A stretch of DNA of 64,000 nucleotides from Treponema maltophilum ATCC 51939 (GCF_000413055.1 NZ_KE332518.1:559583-623582); one strand, 5' to 3'; shown: positions 52,773 to 61,867, counted from the stretch's first letter. Numbers and translations are program-made. The notes: a model not told the origin generated them from the sequence alone.

Positions 52773-53512
52773 AGCAATTCCTCCGCTATCGGTATAAGTT
52801 CCCGCAAATCTTTAATCGTAAAGTCGGCCTGTGCACCCGTATCGTGCGGGTCGTTATCGAAATATTCTATTAAAACGGTTTTGCCCATTCCCGCGTTTTT
52901 TGCTCCGTCTATGTCTTTTGACGGACTGTTTCCCACATACATTGCATCGCGTATGTCGACTCCGGCTTTTTCGCACGCATGGCGGAAAATTCCCGGGTGC
53001 GGTTTGCGTTTGCCGTAGGTTGCGGAAAGTATTACCGGATTGAAGTATTCGGTTAAGCCGTAACTTTCAAGCGAGTAGGGAACCTGACCACGCGATATGA
53101 TATTGCTTATAATTCCCAAGGGAATATTTTTGGCGCGCAGCATTTCCATCGCTTCTTTTGCTTCGGGCCGCGCGCTTCGGTGATAGCCGTCGGTTTCGAT
53201 AATGAACGCGGCTTTTTCGCCGAATTCGTCGCTTATGCGTTTTTCGATGCCGTATTTGTTTAAAATAAAGCGCTCAAAAATTTCTTCCGGCGGAAGTTCG
53301 ATGCAGTCCTCTTTGCGCCACGAATAGTACGCGCTCAAGCCGTCAAAAAGCGTCTTTTCGAATTCGCTCTCGCTTACGTCTTTCAGAGGATGTGCACCCG
53401 CTTCTTCAAGCATGCGTTTGACTTTTGCAGATGCGCGCGCCTTTTGCGCTTTGTCGCTCGGATAGACGTCGAGCGTTCCGCCGAAATCAAAAAAAATCAT
53501 TTTAAGTTTCAT
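52769..53512 (-). CDS. HAD-family hydrolase (phosphatase-like)
   Basis: A 247-residue HAD-IA hydrolase. Motif I is FFDFGGTLD (nucleophile Asp; the +2 position is Gly, as in some sugar-phosphate phosphatases), motif II lies in LGIISNI, and motif IV is in MYVGNSPSKDIDGAKNAGMG. ATG 53512 is chosen because GGAGAAAAAC precedes it, while a longer frame reads into the RpiR gene. It overlaps rpiR-like gene's end by 11 nt. Confidence 0.88.
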   Translation of the reverse strand: MKLKMIFFDFGGTLDVYPSDKAQKARASAKVKRMLEEAGAHPLKDVSESEFEKTLFDGLSAYYSWRKEDCIELPPEEIFERFILNKYGIEKRISDEFGEKAAFIIETDGYHRSARPEAKEAMEMLRAKNIPLGIISNIISRGQVPYSLESYGLTEYFNPVILSATYGKRKPHPGIFRHACEKAGVDIRDAMYVGNSPSKDIDGAKNAGMGKTVLIEYFDNDPHDTGAQADFTIKDLRELIPIAEELL

Positions 53513-54374
53513 GTTTTTCTCCGGTTTTATTGTAATAATATTGTTGTCGATATTGTTCAAGAAGTTCAAGGGTTTGCAGCGCTTTTTTGTCTTTTTTGTA
53601 CGCGACGCCGACCAGCAAAGCGTTCGTAACGGCAAGCGGTACAAGCGGCGAGTGAAAGGAACCTTGCGGTCCGCGCTCGGCGCAAAATACAAGCTCGCAG
53701 TCCTTTGTTATCGCCGGATTCGGTATGTCCGTAATCAAAATGACCGGCACACGCTTTTTTTTCATTATATCGATAAAGATTTTAAGCTCGTTTGACACGC
53801 GTGAAAAATCGTAGGCGAGCGCCGCATCGCCGCTTTGCAGTGAAAGCAGCTCTTCGGCCAACAGCGAGTCGCCGTGCGTGTGGTGAAAACAGTTGACCGA
53901 AAAGCGGCGCAGCCTGAACGCAAGGTGGCTGCCGAGCATTTCGTTCGGCCCCACACCCAAAATATGCACCGTATGCGCTTTGCAGATTAAGTCCACAGCC
54001 TTTTGATATGTATCGTCCGAGATACGGTTTACGGAGCTCTGCAAGTACCGAATTTCTTTTTCCGTAATGGTACGGTAGTTTATTTCGGCGGCTTGCAGGT
54101 CTTCCATAAGATGCTGCACCCGTCCGCCCGGCGAATGAATCTTTTTGTGATATTCAAAAAACGCTTCCTGAAAATCCAAAAAGCCGGTAAAGCCGAGCGT
54201 CCGGGCAAAACGGACAATCGAAGCCGCGCTTACGCCTATGGCCTCCGCCATGCGTCCGACGGAAAAGTAAATTACTTCCGAAAACCCGGTCAGCACAAAA
54301 TCGGCGATTTTCTTTTGCTGTTTGGGCAGCGTATCGTATATGTCTAAAATCCTTTGAAAGCAGTCTTTGCCCAT
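53502..54374 (-). CDS. RpiR-family transcriptional regulator
   Basis: 290 residues: an N-terminal helix-turn-helix domain (KIADFVLTGFSEVIYFSVGR, AEAIGVSAASIVRFARTLGF) and a C-terminal SIS phosphosugar-binding domain (VHILGVGPNEMLGSHLAFRL; VPVILITDIPNPAITKDCEL). RpiR regulators sense sugar phosphates. It lies between the transporter ATPase gene and the HAD/kinase genes and probably controls the whole unit. Confidence 0.93.
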   Translation of the reverse strand: MGKDCFQRILDIYDTLPKQQKKIADFVLTGFSEVIYFSVGRMAEAIGVSAASIVRFARTLGFTGFLDFQEAFFEYHKKIHSPGGRVQHLMEDLQAAEINYRTITEKEIRYLQSSVNRISDDTYQKAVDLICKAHTVHILGVGPNEMLGSHLAFRLRRFSVNCFHHTHGDSLLAEELLSLQSGDAALAYDFSRVSNELKIFIDIMKKKRVPVILITDIPNPAITKDCELVFCAERGPQGSFHSPLVPLAVTNALLVGVAYKKDKKALQTLELLEQYRQQYYYNKTGEKHET

Positions 54375-54383
54375 TGCGTATCT

Positions 54384-55499
54384 CTAAAAGGTGCCCAGCA
54401 AATTCCCCGTCGCTACGTCGAAAAAGTTTCCCCGTTTTACGCGCAGCGCCACATCCTGTTCGGGCTTTAAATGCGCCGCTTCGTCTTCGGGACACTTTGC
54501 GATAAGGTCGAGCTTTTTGTTTTGCGACTTCAAATGGATTAAAATTTCGGATCCCATAAGCTGCGTTGTATACACGGCAAAACACACGCCGGCATCTTCA
54601 AAATCGCTTTTTATACTGATGTCTTCGGGGCGGGCATTTAAAAGCACCTTATCGGTTTGCACGTCGGGAATATTTGCCGGCAATTCTATAATGCTTTTTT
54701 CGGTGGCCGAAGGATAAAACAATACTTTTTTGTCTTTGCGCACCAAAGTTCCTTCCAAAAGATTCGTTTCCGGATTTCCCATAAAATCGGCGACAAAGGT
54801 ATTTGCCGGTTTGTGGTACACTTCCGACGGCGTGCCGATTTGCTGGATCGTTCCTTTTTTCATAACGACGATTTTGTCGGAAAGCGCGAGCGCTTCGGTT
54901 TGGTCGTGGGTAACGTAAATACTCGTCGCACCCAAAGAGCTGTGCAGCTTTTTTAATTCCGAGCGCAGCTTCATGCGCAGCTTTGCGTCCAAATTCGACA
55001 AGGGTTCATCGAAAAGCAAAATGTCCGGTTCGTTTACAATCATGCGTGCAACCGCGACGCGCTGCTGCTGGCCGCCGGAAAGTTCGTGCGGATAGCGGCT
55101 GCGGTATTCTTCAATATCCATTGCGTCCAGCACTTTTTTTATTTTCGCTTCTTTTTGAGCGGCATCGATTTTCATCTTGCGCAAGCCGAACGCGATGTTT
55201 TGTTCAACCGTCATGTGCGGCCACAATGCGTAGTTTTGGAACACAAGGCCGAGTCCGCGGTCTCCCGCGGGAACGTTTATTTTTTTATCTTTTGAAAAGA
55301 TGATTTTCTCGCCGATGCGGATTTCGCCTCCTTCGGGAGTTTCGAGCCCGGACAGGCATCTGAGCGTCGTCGTTTTGCCGCAGCCGGACGGGCCCAAAAA
55401 GGTAACGAAATCGCCTTTTTGAATGTCAAAGCTTATGCCGGCTACCGCATGAACGTTTTCGAATTTTTTTTCAAGTTGTAAAAACCGTATGTAACTCAT
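54384..55499 (-). CDS. ABC transporter ATPase (AfuC/FbpC/PotA-like)
   Basis: 371 residues: Walker A GPSGCGKTT, signature LSGGQQQRVAVARM, Walker B ILLFDEPLSNLDAKLR, switch VTHDQTEALALSDKI, then a C-terminal TOBE-type domain of about 130 residues. It starts 12 nt after the permease gene. The subfamily covers iron, polyamine and sugar-phosphate importers. Confidence 0.92.
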   Translation of the reverse strand: MSYIRFLQLEKKFENVHAVAGISFDIQKGDFVTFLGPSGCGKTTTLRCLSGLETPEGGEIRIGEKIIFSKDKKINVPAGDRGLGLVFQNYALWPHMTVEQNIAFGLRKMKIDAAQKEAKIKKVLDAMDIEEYRSRYPHELSGGQQQRVAVARMIVNEPDILLFDEPLSNLDAKLRMKLRSELKKLHSSLGATSIYVTHDQTEALALSDKIVVMKKGTIQQIGTPSEVYHKPANTFVADFMGNPETNLLEGTLVRKDKKVLFYPSATEKSIIELPANIPDVQTDKVLLNARPEDISIKSDFEDAGVCFAVYTTQLMGSEILIHLKSQNKKLDLIAKCPEDEAAHLKPEQDVALRVKRGNFFDVATGNLLGTF

Positions 55500-55510
55500 A
55501 GCTAACCTCT

Positions 55511-57289
55511 TTATAGTTCAATTTTCCCGCCGATTTTTGACAGCAAAAGGTGGCCCGTTATTACGATAAAAATGATAATAACCATAAGGCCGTAGGAATG
55601 CTGTACAAAGCCCTGTTCGGCGTATCTGAAGATGACGGATGTCATCAAAGTCGTTTTCGGCGTAACAAGCAAAATAACAAGATCCAGCGTACGCATCGTC
55701 GTAATAAAGTTTAAAAGCATCGCCGAAAGGACGCCGCTTTTTGCGAGCGGGAAAATGATTTTTGCGAAGCGTTTTGCCCAGCCTATGCGGTGCACGATGG
55801 CGACTTCTTCGAGCGAAGGATCGATTTGGTGCATCGCCGTTATTCCCGCCGACGACGAAAAGGGCAAGTGCTTTACCGCGCACACGAGCACCAAGAGGGC
55901 GAATGTTCCGTACAAGCCGGGAAGCGGTCCTATTTTGCTTGCAAACAAAGTCAGATAGATGCCGCCGAAGGCAACGCCGGGAATCAGATACGGAGCGAAG
56001 GTAAGGTTTTCTATGATTTTTGCCAAAAGCGTTTTTTTGTCTTTAACGACCGTGTAGCCGATTAAAATGCCTATAATGCCGCTTACAATTGCGACTAAAA
56101 TACTTAATTTTAACGAATTGGCCGTCGCGTTGAGGATGGCCGCGTTTTTAAAAATACCGGGCTGCCCCATTGCAAGCTTGGTATCTCCGTCGCCGATCCA
56201 ATAGTGCAGCGTAAAATTCGAAAGCGAATATACGCCTTCTTCTTTCATAAACGTTTGTGTTACCAAAAGAAAAAGCGGCCCGAAAATAAACAAAAATACG
56301 AATGCAAACAGCAAAACGGTTACGGGTATGCGCCATTTGCCCAGTTTTATTTGCTTTTTAACCGAACCTTTGCCGCTTATTGTAACGTAGCGTTTGCGCG
56401 TGCCGATAACCATTTGGTTCAAAATAACGACAAAGGTTGTCGCGATAATAAGAATGAGGGCGAGCACATAGCCTTCGCCGTACAGTTGATTGTTGAGCGC
56501 CGAATAAATCCGCGTCGAAAGCGTATAATAGCGTATGGGCAATCCCAAAAAAGCCTGCACGCCGAATTCGCCGAGCCCCTTGCTGAACGTTAAAATAAAT
56601 CCCGCGCCGATGGCAGGCAGTACCATCGGCAGCGTTATCTTTAAAAGAATTTCTCCGTTCGATGCCCGAAGCAATTCGGCGCTTTCTTCCAGCCTCGAAT
56701 CGATATTGGACAAGGCTCCCCGCATCATGATAAAAAAGTACGGAATGTAGTGGACGCCCAGCGAAATGACGATGGGAAGGTAGCCGTAAATGAGCCATTC
56801 GGGCGGATTCACTCCGAACACCGCGTTAAGAAAGCCCGGCGTTCCCCCGTATTTTTCGCTTTTAAACACGGTAATCCAAGCCATGGCGAGTGTCCACGAG
56901 GGAACGATATACGGAATGATAAGCACGGCCGAAAAAAAGCGCTTGCACGGAATGTCGCTGCGGATGACAAGCCATGCGAAAAAACTCCCCGCAAAGAGGG
57001 CAATCGCCGTCATGCCCAGCGCAATGAACAAACTGTTTACCGCCGGTTTATACAAAAGCGATTTGGATAATTTTCCCGCAGTTACCCGCGCCCAGTTAAA
57101 AACGGTGAACTCACCTTCCTGAGCGCCCCTTACCATCCGCGCGGCGTTTGCATCGTAGGTAAACGATTTGCCGATCATAAAAAGAACGGGGATGAAAACG
57201 AGAAAAAACAGCAAAAAGGCAATGATCCATCCCCATACTTTTTCCGGTTTTGCGTGTATCGAAAGCGGTAATCTGTGCGTTGAGAACAT
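55511..57289 (-). CDS. ABC transporter fused permease (AfuB/FbpB-like)
   Basis: 592 residues with two permease halves in one chain, about 12 membrane segments. Each half carries the ATPase-contact loop: DSRLEESAELLRASNGEILL in the first and IDPSLEEVAIVHRIGWAKRF in the second. This fused layout is typical of the Fbp/Afu group. AGAGAGG precedes the ATG. It lies 16 nt after the binding-protein gene. Confidence 0.92.
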   Translation of the reverse strand: MFSTHRLPLSIHAKPEKVWGWIIAFLLFFLVFIPVLFMIGKSFTYDANAARMVRGAQEGEFTVFNWARVTAGKLSKSLLYKPAVNSLFIALGMTAIALFAGSFFAWLVIRSDIPCKRFFSAVLIIPYIVPSWTLAMAWITVFKSEKYGGTPGFLNAVFGVNPPEWLIYGYLPIVISLGVHYIPYFFIMMRGALSNIDSRLEESAELLRASNGEILLKITLPMVLPAIGAGFILTFSKGLGEFGVQAFLGLPIRYYTLSTRIYSALNNQLYGEGYVLALILIIATTFVVILNQMVIGTRKRYVTISGKGSVKKQIKLGKWRIPVTVLLFAFVFLFIFGPLFLLVTQTFMKEEGVYSLSNFTLHYWIGDGDTKLAMGQPGIFKNAAILNATANSLKLSILVAIVSGIIGILIGYTVVKDKKTLLAKIIENLTFAPYLIPGVAFGGIYLTLFASKIGPLPGLYGTFALLVLVCAVKHLPFSSSAGITAMHQIDPSLEEVAIVHRIGWAKRFAKIIFPLAKSGVLSAMLLNFITTMRTLDLVILLVTPKTTLMTSVIFRYAEQGFVQHSYGLMVIIIFIVITGHLLLSKIGGKIEL

Positions 57290-57304
57290 GACAACCTCTC
57301 TTTG

Positions 57305-58477
57305 TCAGCGTGCGAGCCAAAAATCTCTGACTTCGAGACCTTGATAATAAATGTATTCGGTATCCAATCCCCAGCCGCGCTTTGCAACTTCTTCAAGCGA
57401 AAGGTCGCTCAAAGATTTTACGTCCGAGCGGGCAACCCACTGTCCGGGTACGTAAAAAGATTTAAGCCCCTTGCCGCCGCGGGAATCTCCGAGCATATAG
57501 CGGATAAGCAGTTTTGCCGCATTGGGGTGGGGCGCTTTGTTTGCGAGCAGTAGATAATTGCCCTTGTATACGCCGAATTTGGGTTCCACGTCCCAAGCGA
57601 TTGCAAGTTTTTGTCCCTTTTTGTTGTCGCGGATTTTCGACGAGGCAATGCAAAGACCGAGCGGAGCGTTCGTTTGCCCGGCAGCACCTACCGCCGCGGA
57701 CACACTGCCGTCGGAACTCGTCAAAACGACGTTGTTTTTCAAAATTTGTTCGATCCATTCATAGCCGGCGTTTTCAATGCCGCGCGACAAAGTCAGCTTT
57801 TTGCCGAATTCTTTTTCGTATGCCGCAGCCATCGCATCGGAATTCTTTACGACCATTTGCAAAAAATTCATGTTTTCGTTTGCCTGCATGGGATCCTTCA
57901 TTTGGAATTTACCCTTCCATTCCGGGCGCGTAAAATCCCAAAGGTTGTCGATCGGAGCCTTTTTGTAGCTGTCGCTGTTGTAAAAAATAACCTTTGCTTC
58001 GATCGAATGGAGAAGAAGCGGCGTGCGGTACTGTTCCGGAATAACGTCGACCGTTTTTACGCCGTCGATTAAAACCGAAGGCACGTAAGTGTTTGCAAGT
58101 CCCTTGTGAACCAACTCGTATAATATGGTCGTTTCGTCGGCAAGCAGCAAAACGTCCGCATTGTACAATCCGGCACCCTGCTCTTTAGTCAGTTTTTCGA
58201 TTTGCTGATTGGTGGGAATGTCGATCGCTTCGACGGTAACTTCCGGGTACAGCGAGGCGAACTCTTTTACGGCGTCGAATATGCGCGAGGAAAGAGAATA
58301 GATAACAACCTTTCCTTCTTTTTTAGCCGCTTCATATACGGCGTCCCAATTTTCTTCGGAAGGAATAACGGTTACGGCTTTTTGCCGTTCCGCAGCAGCA
58401 CTTTCATTTGATCCTTTCGAAAAAAGCGAAAAAGACAACAGGCACATTGCCAGTACACAAAATAATTTTTTAAGCAT
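57305..58477 (-). CDS. ABC transporter family-1 substrate-binding protein (AfuA/FbpA-like)
   Basis: 390 residues with a signal peptide (LFCVLAMCLLSFSLFSKGS). Fold features: WDAVYEAAKKEGKVVIYSLS near the mature N terminus, LYNADVLLLADETTILYELV, PLLLHSIEAKVIFYNSDSYK and PEWKGKFQMKDPMQANEN. It lacks the paired tyrosines I would look for in ferric-iron FbpA sites, while the gene context (RpiR, HAD, PfkB) points to sugar phosphates, as shown for Actinobacillus AfuA. ATG 58477 has AGGAGG 6 nt upstream. Confidence 0.9.
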   Translation of the reverse strand: MLKKLFCVLAMCLLSFSLFSKGSNESAAAERQKAVTVIPSEENWDAVYEAAKKEGKVVIYSLSSRIFDAVKEFASLYPEVTVEAIDIPTNQQIEKLTKEQGAGLYNADVLLLADETTILYELVHKGLANTYVPSVLIDGVKTVDVIPEQYRTPLLLHSIEAKVIFYNSDSYKKAPIDNLWDFTRPEWKGKFQMKDPMQANENMNFLQMVVKNSDAMAAAYEKEFGKKLTLSRGIENAGYEWIEQILKNNVVLTSSDGSVSAAVGAAGQTNAPLGLCIASSKIRDNKKGQKLAIAWDVEPKFGVYKGNYLLLANKAPHPNAAKLLIRYMLGDSRGGKGLKSFYVPGQWVARSDVKSLSDLSLEEVAKRGWGLDTEYIYYQGLEVRDFWLAR

Positions 58478-58578
58478 AACCATCCTCCTGTAAAATATCT
58501 TACTTGCAGTTTTTTGATTTGTCAAATTTTATTTCATTTTGCATCAAAAATTGAATATTTGTTTCATTTTTGGCTGTA

Positions 58579-58961
58579 CAGGGCTTCAGCATGAACTAAA
58601 ATCAATAAAAGAAACTACCTACTCCCGAAAAGATGCATGAAAAAAGAGGGCGCTCAGGCAATTCGCTTCGCTCATGTCGCTCAGCTTCGCCTCGCTAGCG
58701 AGTTTGCGGTGCAAACTCGGGATAAAAAGCACAGGCATTATTTTGGAAGCTGCTTTTTATCATTCCGTTTTTTCACGTATTTCTCATAAGCGTGTTTTCT
58801 TTTAGGCTCTTTAGTCCGCCAAAGCTCTGCCCGCTTAAATAACGAAGGAAGAATTCCTGAGCTGTGCTCTTCTTGAATCATTCAAAATCCGCACGGTTTA
58901 GACTCAAGATGTTTCATCTTTTTGTCTTACGCTATGCCAATCTTTTCATGCTGAAGCCCTG
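58579..58961. repeat. Gene-free segment bounded by perfect 17-bp inverted repeats
   Basis: CAGGGCTTCAGCATGAA at 58579-58595 and its exact reverse complement at 58945-58961 enclose 349 bp without a gene. Inside are GAGTTTGC/GCAAACTC followed by GATAAAAAGC...GCTTTTTATC, the first two hairpins of the leader-repeat family. CTGTAC occurs next to the left end and shortly after the right end. It may be a non-autonomous mobile element; no transposase is seen. The rest of 58526-58982 holds nothing recognisable. Confidence 0.6.
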
Positions 58962-59016
58962 CGTGTCTGTACGGGGCGAGTCTTGACAAAAATCGTTCTC
59001 GGTGTACAATTAGTCT

Positions 59017-59133
59017 ATGTTGCTGAAATCTCTAAACAGTGAATTTTATGCGCATGGCAGACTCGGCGAAAAATGTCGCTTGACAAAACCGGTGTGCACC
59101 GTTATTATACCCCCCCCAATACCTGATTTTTAA
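59017..59133 (+). CDS. Candidate 38-codon leaderless small reading frame
   Basis: A consensus-like promoter TTGACA, 16 nt, TACAAT (58983-59010) ends 6 nt before ATG 59017. The frame, MLLKSLNSEFYAHGRLGEKC and 18 more residues, contains the C8 tract and stops at 59131. It overlaps the promoter of the lipoprotein gene downstream, so it may be a leader whose translation or transcription influences that gene, or an accidental frame. No homology is known to me. Confidence 0.3.
   Translation: MLLKSLNSEFYAHGRLGEKCRLTKPVCTVIIPPPIPDF
59080..59117 (+). promoter_or_regulatory. Promoter of the Ig-like lipoprotein gene with C8 tract at the start site
   Basis: TTGACA, exactly 17 nt, TATTAT (59103-59108). 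After one base (A), C8 runs from 59110 to 59117, covering the expected transcription start. Homopolymer tracts at treponemal surface-gene promoters are known to vary in length and switch expression; here this is inference. A leader of about 165 nt follows. Confidence 0.65.
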
Positions 59134-59280
59134 ACGCATACATATTTTTCTCATCTGTTTTTTAAAGCCGCTTTGCATGGTTTTGGAATCGTGCATTGCG
59201 GCTTTTTTATTTTTAAACTCAAAAAATCGGACACTCCGAAAAAAATGGATGTTTTTTCGGAGCCCCAAAAGGAGCGTAAG

Positions 59281-60982
59281 ATGAAATATCTTATCAAAAC
59301 GGTTTTCGGTTTAAGCATAGCCGCATTGTTGACTGTGTTTATTTCATGCCCGCAGCCTGCGGGACCGGGCGGCGGCAATAACGGTACCGTAACGCCTGTG
59401 CCCAAAACTCCGGTTGAAAAAGCCCTTGGCGAATTGACGGTCAGTCCGGTACAGGTTTATAACGGAACGGACAAAGTTGACCTTCCGATAACGACAAGCA
59501 TTGCGGGGGTAACGATTACATGGACGGCGTCTCCCGAAGGTTACATTAATCTTGAATCGGGTACTGAATGGGGCAAGATAAAAAAAACGGCCTGTCGGGT
59601 CCGAATCTCCGGCCGATGTTACCTTAACCGTAACGGCAACAAAGGACGGCGAAACAAAAACAAAAGACTTTACAATCACTGTTCACCCTGCAACAGTCGA
59701 TCCCGATGCTCAAGCGCTTGCTTCTTCATTGGCGTGCCCGTCTTCGGTTTCGCAGGATTTTATTTTGCAAAAGAACGTAGATGGTTATCCTACCGCCACC
59801 ATAGCATGGGAAAGCGCCGATGATAAAATCATTAAAATTGAAAGCGGAAGCGATGTAAAAGGCATTGTCGGCTACGACCTTATCGACCGCACGGTTAAGC
59901 TTACGGCAACGGTACACTACAATAGCGGAACCGGAATAAAAGAGTTTAATGTGACCGTAGAACATTTTGCAAATAAAATAAAACGGGAAAACTCTAAGTA
60001 CGTTAGAGAATATGAGTTTACGGGTACGGAACTTGTGATTACCGAAACAAAAAAAGATGATAATGTACTGCAGCGTGGGGCAAAATATATATATACCGAT
60101 GTACAAACCGCTTCCAATGGTACAAAAACCGCCGTGTTTTCTAAAACGGCAGACTATGATAAAAATGAAGAAAAATGGGTAACAAGACAGGAATATTTGC
60201 AAGAACAAAAAGCTCTCGTAATGCAAGGATTAGCCGAACTGAACAGGCTTAAAGGTCTGAACACCCTTAAGCTTAGAGATTTTGAAACATTGTATTCAAT
60301 TATTACTGCGGATCCGCAAGCCGCTACGGAAGAGCAGCTTTTCGGCTTTGTTCAATATCTTCTCAATATTTCCGAAACTTATGAACAATTTGCTCCTTTA
60401 CCGGATGGGACGAAAAGCACAATACTTAAAAACGGTATTCCGTATGCGGAAACAATTTTTAATGAAAGTCTAACTGCGATAGTAAACGGCCGGTTCCCTT
60501 CCCGCCGTTATATATACAGTTTTAACGGATCCGGCAGGAATCTTCGCTTTAATACAAGCCTTCCTTACGACAGCGGCAAACCCTGGTATGAACAAGAGGG
60601 CGGCTATGATTTTCAAAGCAGCGTACAAAACAACGCATCGCATCCTGCTCCTGCCGGTACAATTATGTTTATTTATTTCAGGGTTAATAAAAGCGGCGCG
60701 AATACATATTCCGCATATATAGCTGTTCATAAAGCGGACGGAAGCGGTAAGGCACCGCAATGCGACAACAGAAACAATGACGTCCCCTTTACTCCTCCGA
60801 ACTCACCGATAACGGCAACGCTGGTGGAGGACGGTAATCCGTCCAATCAACTCAATATTGAAATAAAGAACATAAGCGTTTCTTCCGACGGTCTTACTAT
60901 GAATGCGGACATAAAAATAGACAGCGGAACATTTGAGTCTTATGAATTAAAATTCCGCGGGGATTCTTTGCCGTTGTATTAA
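59281..60982 (+). pseudogene. Ig-like-domain lipoprotein, split by a frameshift at an A8 tract
   Basis: The signal peptide ends LTVFISCPQ (lipobox Cys at about residue 23). Next come a Gly/Pro/Thr linker and two atrophied bacterial Ig-like domains: LPITTSIAGVTITWTASPEG and, later, YPTATIAWESADDKIIKIES with VKLTATVHYNSGTGIKEFNV. The first frame ends after GKIKK at A8 (59580-59587); the rest continues in the next frame. With A7 the protein would read through as about 566 residues (SESPADVTLTVTATKDGETK follows). Phase variation, polymerase slippage or sequencing error could explain it. GGAG precedes ATG 59281. Confidence 0.85.
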
Positions 60983-61009
60983 TCCATAGTTAAAACGGCT
61001 GACAAAAAG

Positions 61010-61052
61010 CGGGGGCTGTCCAAAATTTCGGTTTTCGGACAGCCTCTTTGGT
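61010..61052. terminator. Terminator between the lipoprotein gene and the PIN toxin gene
   Basis: GGGGCTGTCC pairs with GGACAGCCTC around a 15-nt loop, followed by TTTGG on the plus strand. It lies between the convergent stop codons. Confidence 0.7.
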
Positions 61053-61056
61053 TTGC

Positions 61057-61434
61057 TTACCATAAGATTTTTACTTTGTATTTCGGAATAGTTAGATCCT
61101 TTGTAATAATAGTCATATCTTCACATTGAGCCTGTGCAACAATAAGACGGTCAAACGGGTCGTTGTGTATTTTTTTCAATGTTTTAATCATATCAAGATG
61201 TTTAGGAGAAATTTGCAAAATATTTATAGCCTGTTGTTCAGCTAATGTTATCAATTCGGATGGACTATTTTCCAATTCTAACTTTTTTATGCTTTGCTTT
61301 ATGGCAATTTCCCAAAAGCTTACAATACTTACATACACATTATCTTCCGTTTGAATAATATCTTTAGCCTGGGAAGAAAGTCTTTCATCCCCGTCAAAAA
61401 ACCATAAAAGAGTATGCGTATCCAAGATATACAT
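61057..61434 (-). CDS. VapC-type PIN-domain toxin
   Basis: A 125-residue PIN ribonuclease. The acidic residues are in place: DTHTLLWFFDGDERL at the N terminus, SFWEIAIKQSIKKL (Glu), and NDPFDRLIVAQAQ (Asp) near residue 95. It follows its antitoxin gene with a 1-nt overlap. It belongs to the plant/cyanobacteria-like PhoH-free branch in which the signature WEI(A)IK occurs. Confidence 0.92.
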   Translation of the reverse strand: MYILDTHTLLWFFDGDERLSSQAKDIIQTEDNVYVSIVSFWEIAIKQSIKKLELENSPSELITLAEQQAINILQISPKHLDMIKTLKKIHNDPFDRLIVAQAQCEDMTIITKDLTIPKYKVKILW

Positions 61435-61664
61435 TACATATACTCCTCAAAACCGGGCGGGGTTTCGTCAAAATCGGGTGCCATCTGTATTTTACCCTTT
61501 AAAATCCCGAATCTGCGTTTCGACTTTTTAACCTGCGAACCGACAGTCTCGGTTATTTTTATATTTTTTAAATTATCCGCAATTATATAGAGGAGTTGAA
61601 TTTTTTGTTCATAGGGCATTTCCAAAACCAGTGCTTCTACTTGAGCATACTGTTCATAAGACAT
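61434..61664 (-). CDS. Antitoxin of the VapC pair (DUF2281-like)
   Basis: 76 residues: a helical N-terminal part (ALVLEMPYEQKIQLLYII) and the C-terminal motif RFGILKGKIQMAPDFDETPP, which is the toxin-binding tail of the DUF2281 family. GGAGG precedes the ATG and TATACT lies further upstream. It overlaps the toxin gene by 1 nt. Confidence 0.85.
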   Translation of the reverse strand: MSYEQYAQVEALVLEMPYEQKIQLLYIIADNLKNIKITETVGSQVKKSKRRFGILKGKIQMAPDFDETPPGFEEYM

Positions 61665-61818
61665 AGGCAGCCTCCGCTATGTTCAGTATAGCACAAATTC
61701 GATTTTTTGTACCGAAATTCACTATGTTTTAACTGAATTGAAAGGCGTTTCGGCTTTTTATACTGTTACATATTTTTACACCTTATATTTTCCGGTGTTC
61801 TGCCGTTTTGTTATAATC

Positions 61819-61847
61819 TTGACATTGTTTATTAAACATATTAAAGT
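61819..61847 (+). promoter_or_regulatory. Promoter of the second toxin-antitoxin pair
   Basis: TTGACA, 17 nt, TAAAGT, about 20 nt before the antitoxin ATG. The flanks are AT-rich. Confidence 0.45.
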
Positions 61848-61867
61848 TGTTAAAAAAAGGGGGCGCT

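Noticed and set aside
57305-58477. Ferric-iron binding protein as the firm call
   Set aside because: The fold family fits, but the gene context is that of phosphosugars and iron ligands are not evident; kept as AfuA/FbpA-like.
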